Of a DNA stretch of 64,000 nt, positions 63,101 to 64,000 are shown piece by piece. The position numbers and the translations under genes are program-made. Source of the DNA: Uloborus plumipes. Taxonomy: Eukaryota > Arthropoda > Arachnida > Araneae > Uloboridae. The notes beneath the pieces were generated by a model. It ran no database searches. It was not told the DNA's origin and saw only the letters and a list, made by a program, of their open reading frames with translations. Position 1 is the first letter of the stretch. Every line of letters starts with the position of its first letter. The stretch spans positions 1-64,000 of the forward strand of contig JAXGGA010002350.1 in NCBI GenBank assembly GCA_038373865.1, read 5' to 3'.

Positions 63101-64000
63101 TGGCCGTAAAATTAAAAACGGTCAGCATCGATGCATCACGTGCACAATCAAGTGATTTTTTCTTTTCTCATGTGGACAATCATTAGTATTCGAATTTTCA
63201 GTTTTGTATCTCAATTCGGGAACACAGTCTAAACTAGAAGGATCCAAAAAAAAAATAAAAAAATCTGTGACGTATGATACTTTCTGCTCTCATTTCAGCG
63301 GATGGGTTGCCGCTAGCACGGGCTGAAAGAACAAAGTCTTTCTCTCTAACAATTCTAATATGTCTAAATTAACATGAAGCATTCTTTATAGATAATTAAA
63401 GCTAGGAAAAATCCTTTTTCGTAAGTAATTATTTTCTACTTATTTATGATACTATTATATTTTTAATTACATGTCTTAAAAAAATTGGATTTAGATATTG
63501 AACTAGAGCAGTGTAATCTGTTAGTATCAAATATACTTTAAAAAAAGAAAAAAAATAGCTATTTAAAAAAAAAAATTAAAATAATATAAATCCGATTTTT
63601 TTTAATTATTTTTAAAAAAATAGTGATTTTTATCAACCCTGGTCACAGTTTTAAAGCTAAATGAGTAATTTCCTCATTTCATCATGAATTTTTGCTGTAT
63701 CTTCTATTCTTTTTTTTTTTATGTTCACTCTGAAATTTGTCCTGTTCAATGCATGCTTGTATATTACACAGTAGAAAACCTATTTTATTTAAACACATTC
63801 TTTTCAGAACTTTTGTTGCAGATACAAAGTACTTGAATATTTTATTGTTTTTAAAAAGATGGAATTTCTAATTATATTTTTAGATTGTCAAAATTTTTCA
63901 ATAGCGGAGCACTGTTAATCCTTATTGTAGTTTATTCTCTTGATTGCAAACATAATTTTTAAGTGAAACTTCAACGTTAAAATTAGTGAAATTAAATTGT
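60141..64000. other. EIF2AK3: Start of PERK intron 14, no further exon seen
   Basis: I found no segment resembling the remaining kinase (no HRDLK, DFG or APE context) to the end of the window. It contains a TTTA microsatellite (60890-60945), a fuzzy MITE fragment with CAGGGGTCATTTCAGGATTT near 62228, and a hAT-type element (62460-63641). The rest is AT-rich. Confidence 0.7.
62460..63641. mobile_element. 1.18-kb nonautonomous hAT-type element
   Basis: GTCACAGT lies directly on both sides (62452-62459 and 63642-63649), a perfect 8-bp duplication. The ends CAGGGTTGA and TCAACCCTG are inverted. The left subterminal region repeats GATTTAAATCA several times. No transposase is encoded. A patch with CAGGGTTG and GGTTTAAACC at 3641-3685 resembles its left end. 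Confidence 0.85.

Noticed and set aside
63290..63370. Possible further PERK exon after a TTTCAG acceptor
   Set aside because: All relevant frames hit stops quickly, and the segment lies inside the hAT-type element ending at 63641.

Overview
The window is AT-rich animal nuclear DNA. It is dominated by one protein-coding gene on the + strand that is broken into small exons by long, transposon-filled introns. Fourteen exons between 2065 and 60140 join in phase to encode about 615 residues of a PERK/PEK-type eIF2alpha kinase (EIF2AK3). In order they give a signal peptide, an ER-lumenal beta-propeller-like stress-sensing domain, one membrane helix, a cytosolic linker, the kinase N-lobe (glycine loop, catalytic Lys, alphaC Glu) and the start of the acidic insert loop. 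The kinase C-lobe must lie beyond position 64000. The protein resembles human PERK exon by exon. The repeat content (hAT, Tc1/mariner, pogo and piggyBac elements, an RNase H-bearing LINE, many arthropod-style MITEs) suggests an arthropod, possibly a chelicerate; that assignment is inference.

Layout. 1-2064: intergenic and upstream DNA with a 5'-truncated LINE (RNase H plus zinc-knuckle) and a 151-bp retroposon tail inserted about 85 bp before the start codon. 2065-2177: exon 1. 2178-10401: intron 1, holding an old hAT-like element with two nested insertions, a pogo-type MITE, a GC-rich purine-biased segment and an 8-bp-TSD MITE. 10402-11399: exons 2 and 3. 11400-24499: intron 3, holding repeat 'L' copy A with two nested insertions, a pogo/Tigger-like element that contains a nearly intact Tc1-like transposon, and a foldback element. 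24500-28446: exons 4-7, with a deleted piggyBac in intron 5. 28447-36496: intron 7, with a long palindrome next to (TA)n and an element carrying seven copies of a TTACGTTAGTCA core. 36497-42030: exons 8-11, with a candidate extra exon and a hAT-like insertion in intron 9. 42031-48815: intron 11, with two TTAA-flanked piggyBac-type MITEs and several hAT ends. 48816-48947: exon 12. 48948-59730: intron 12, with a decayed Tc1-like element and a three-layer nest in which repeat 'L' copy B contains an 8-bp-TSD element that contains a 2.8-kb palindrome. 59731-60140: exons 13-14. 60141-64000: intron with a hAT-type nonautonomous element.

No operon-like gene system, CRISPR array or second convincing host gene was seen. 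The observations most worth checking are: the candidate alternative exon at 40370-40478, which has the same length and splice phases as exon 9; the nested transposon stack in intron 12, with a degenerate member of an uncharacterised arthropod protein family; the palindrome whose two arms encode the same peptide; and the elements with repeated subterminal motifs. All family names come from recognising motifs and from memory of protein families. No database search was possible.
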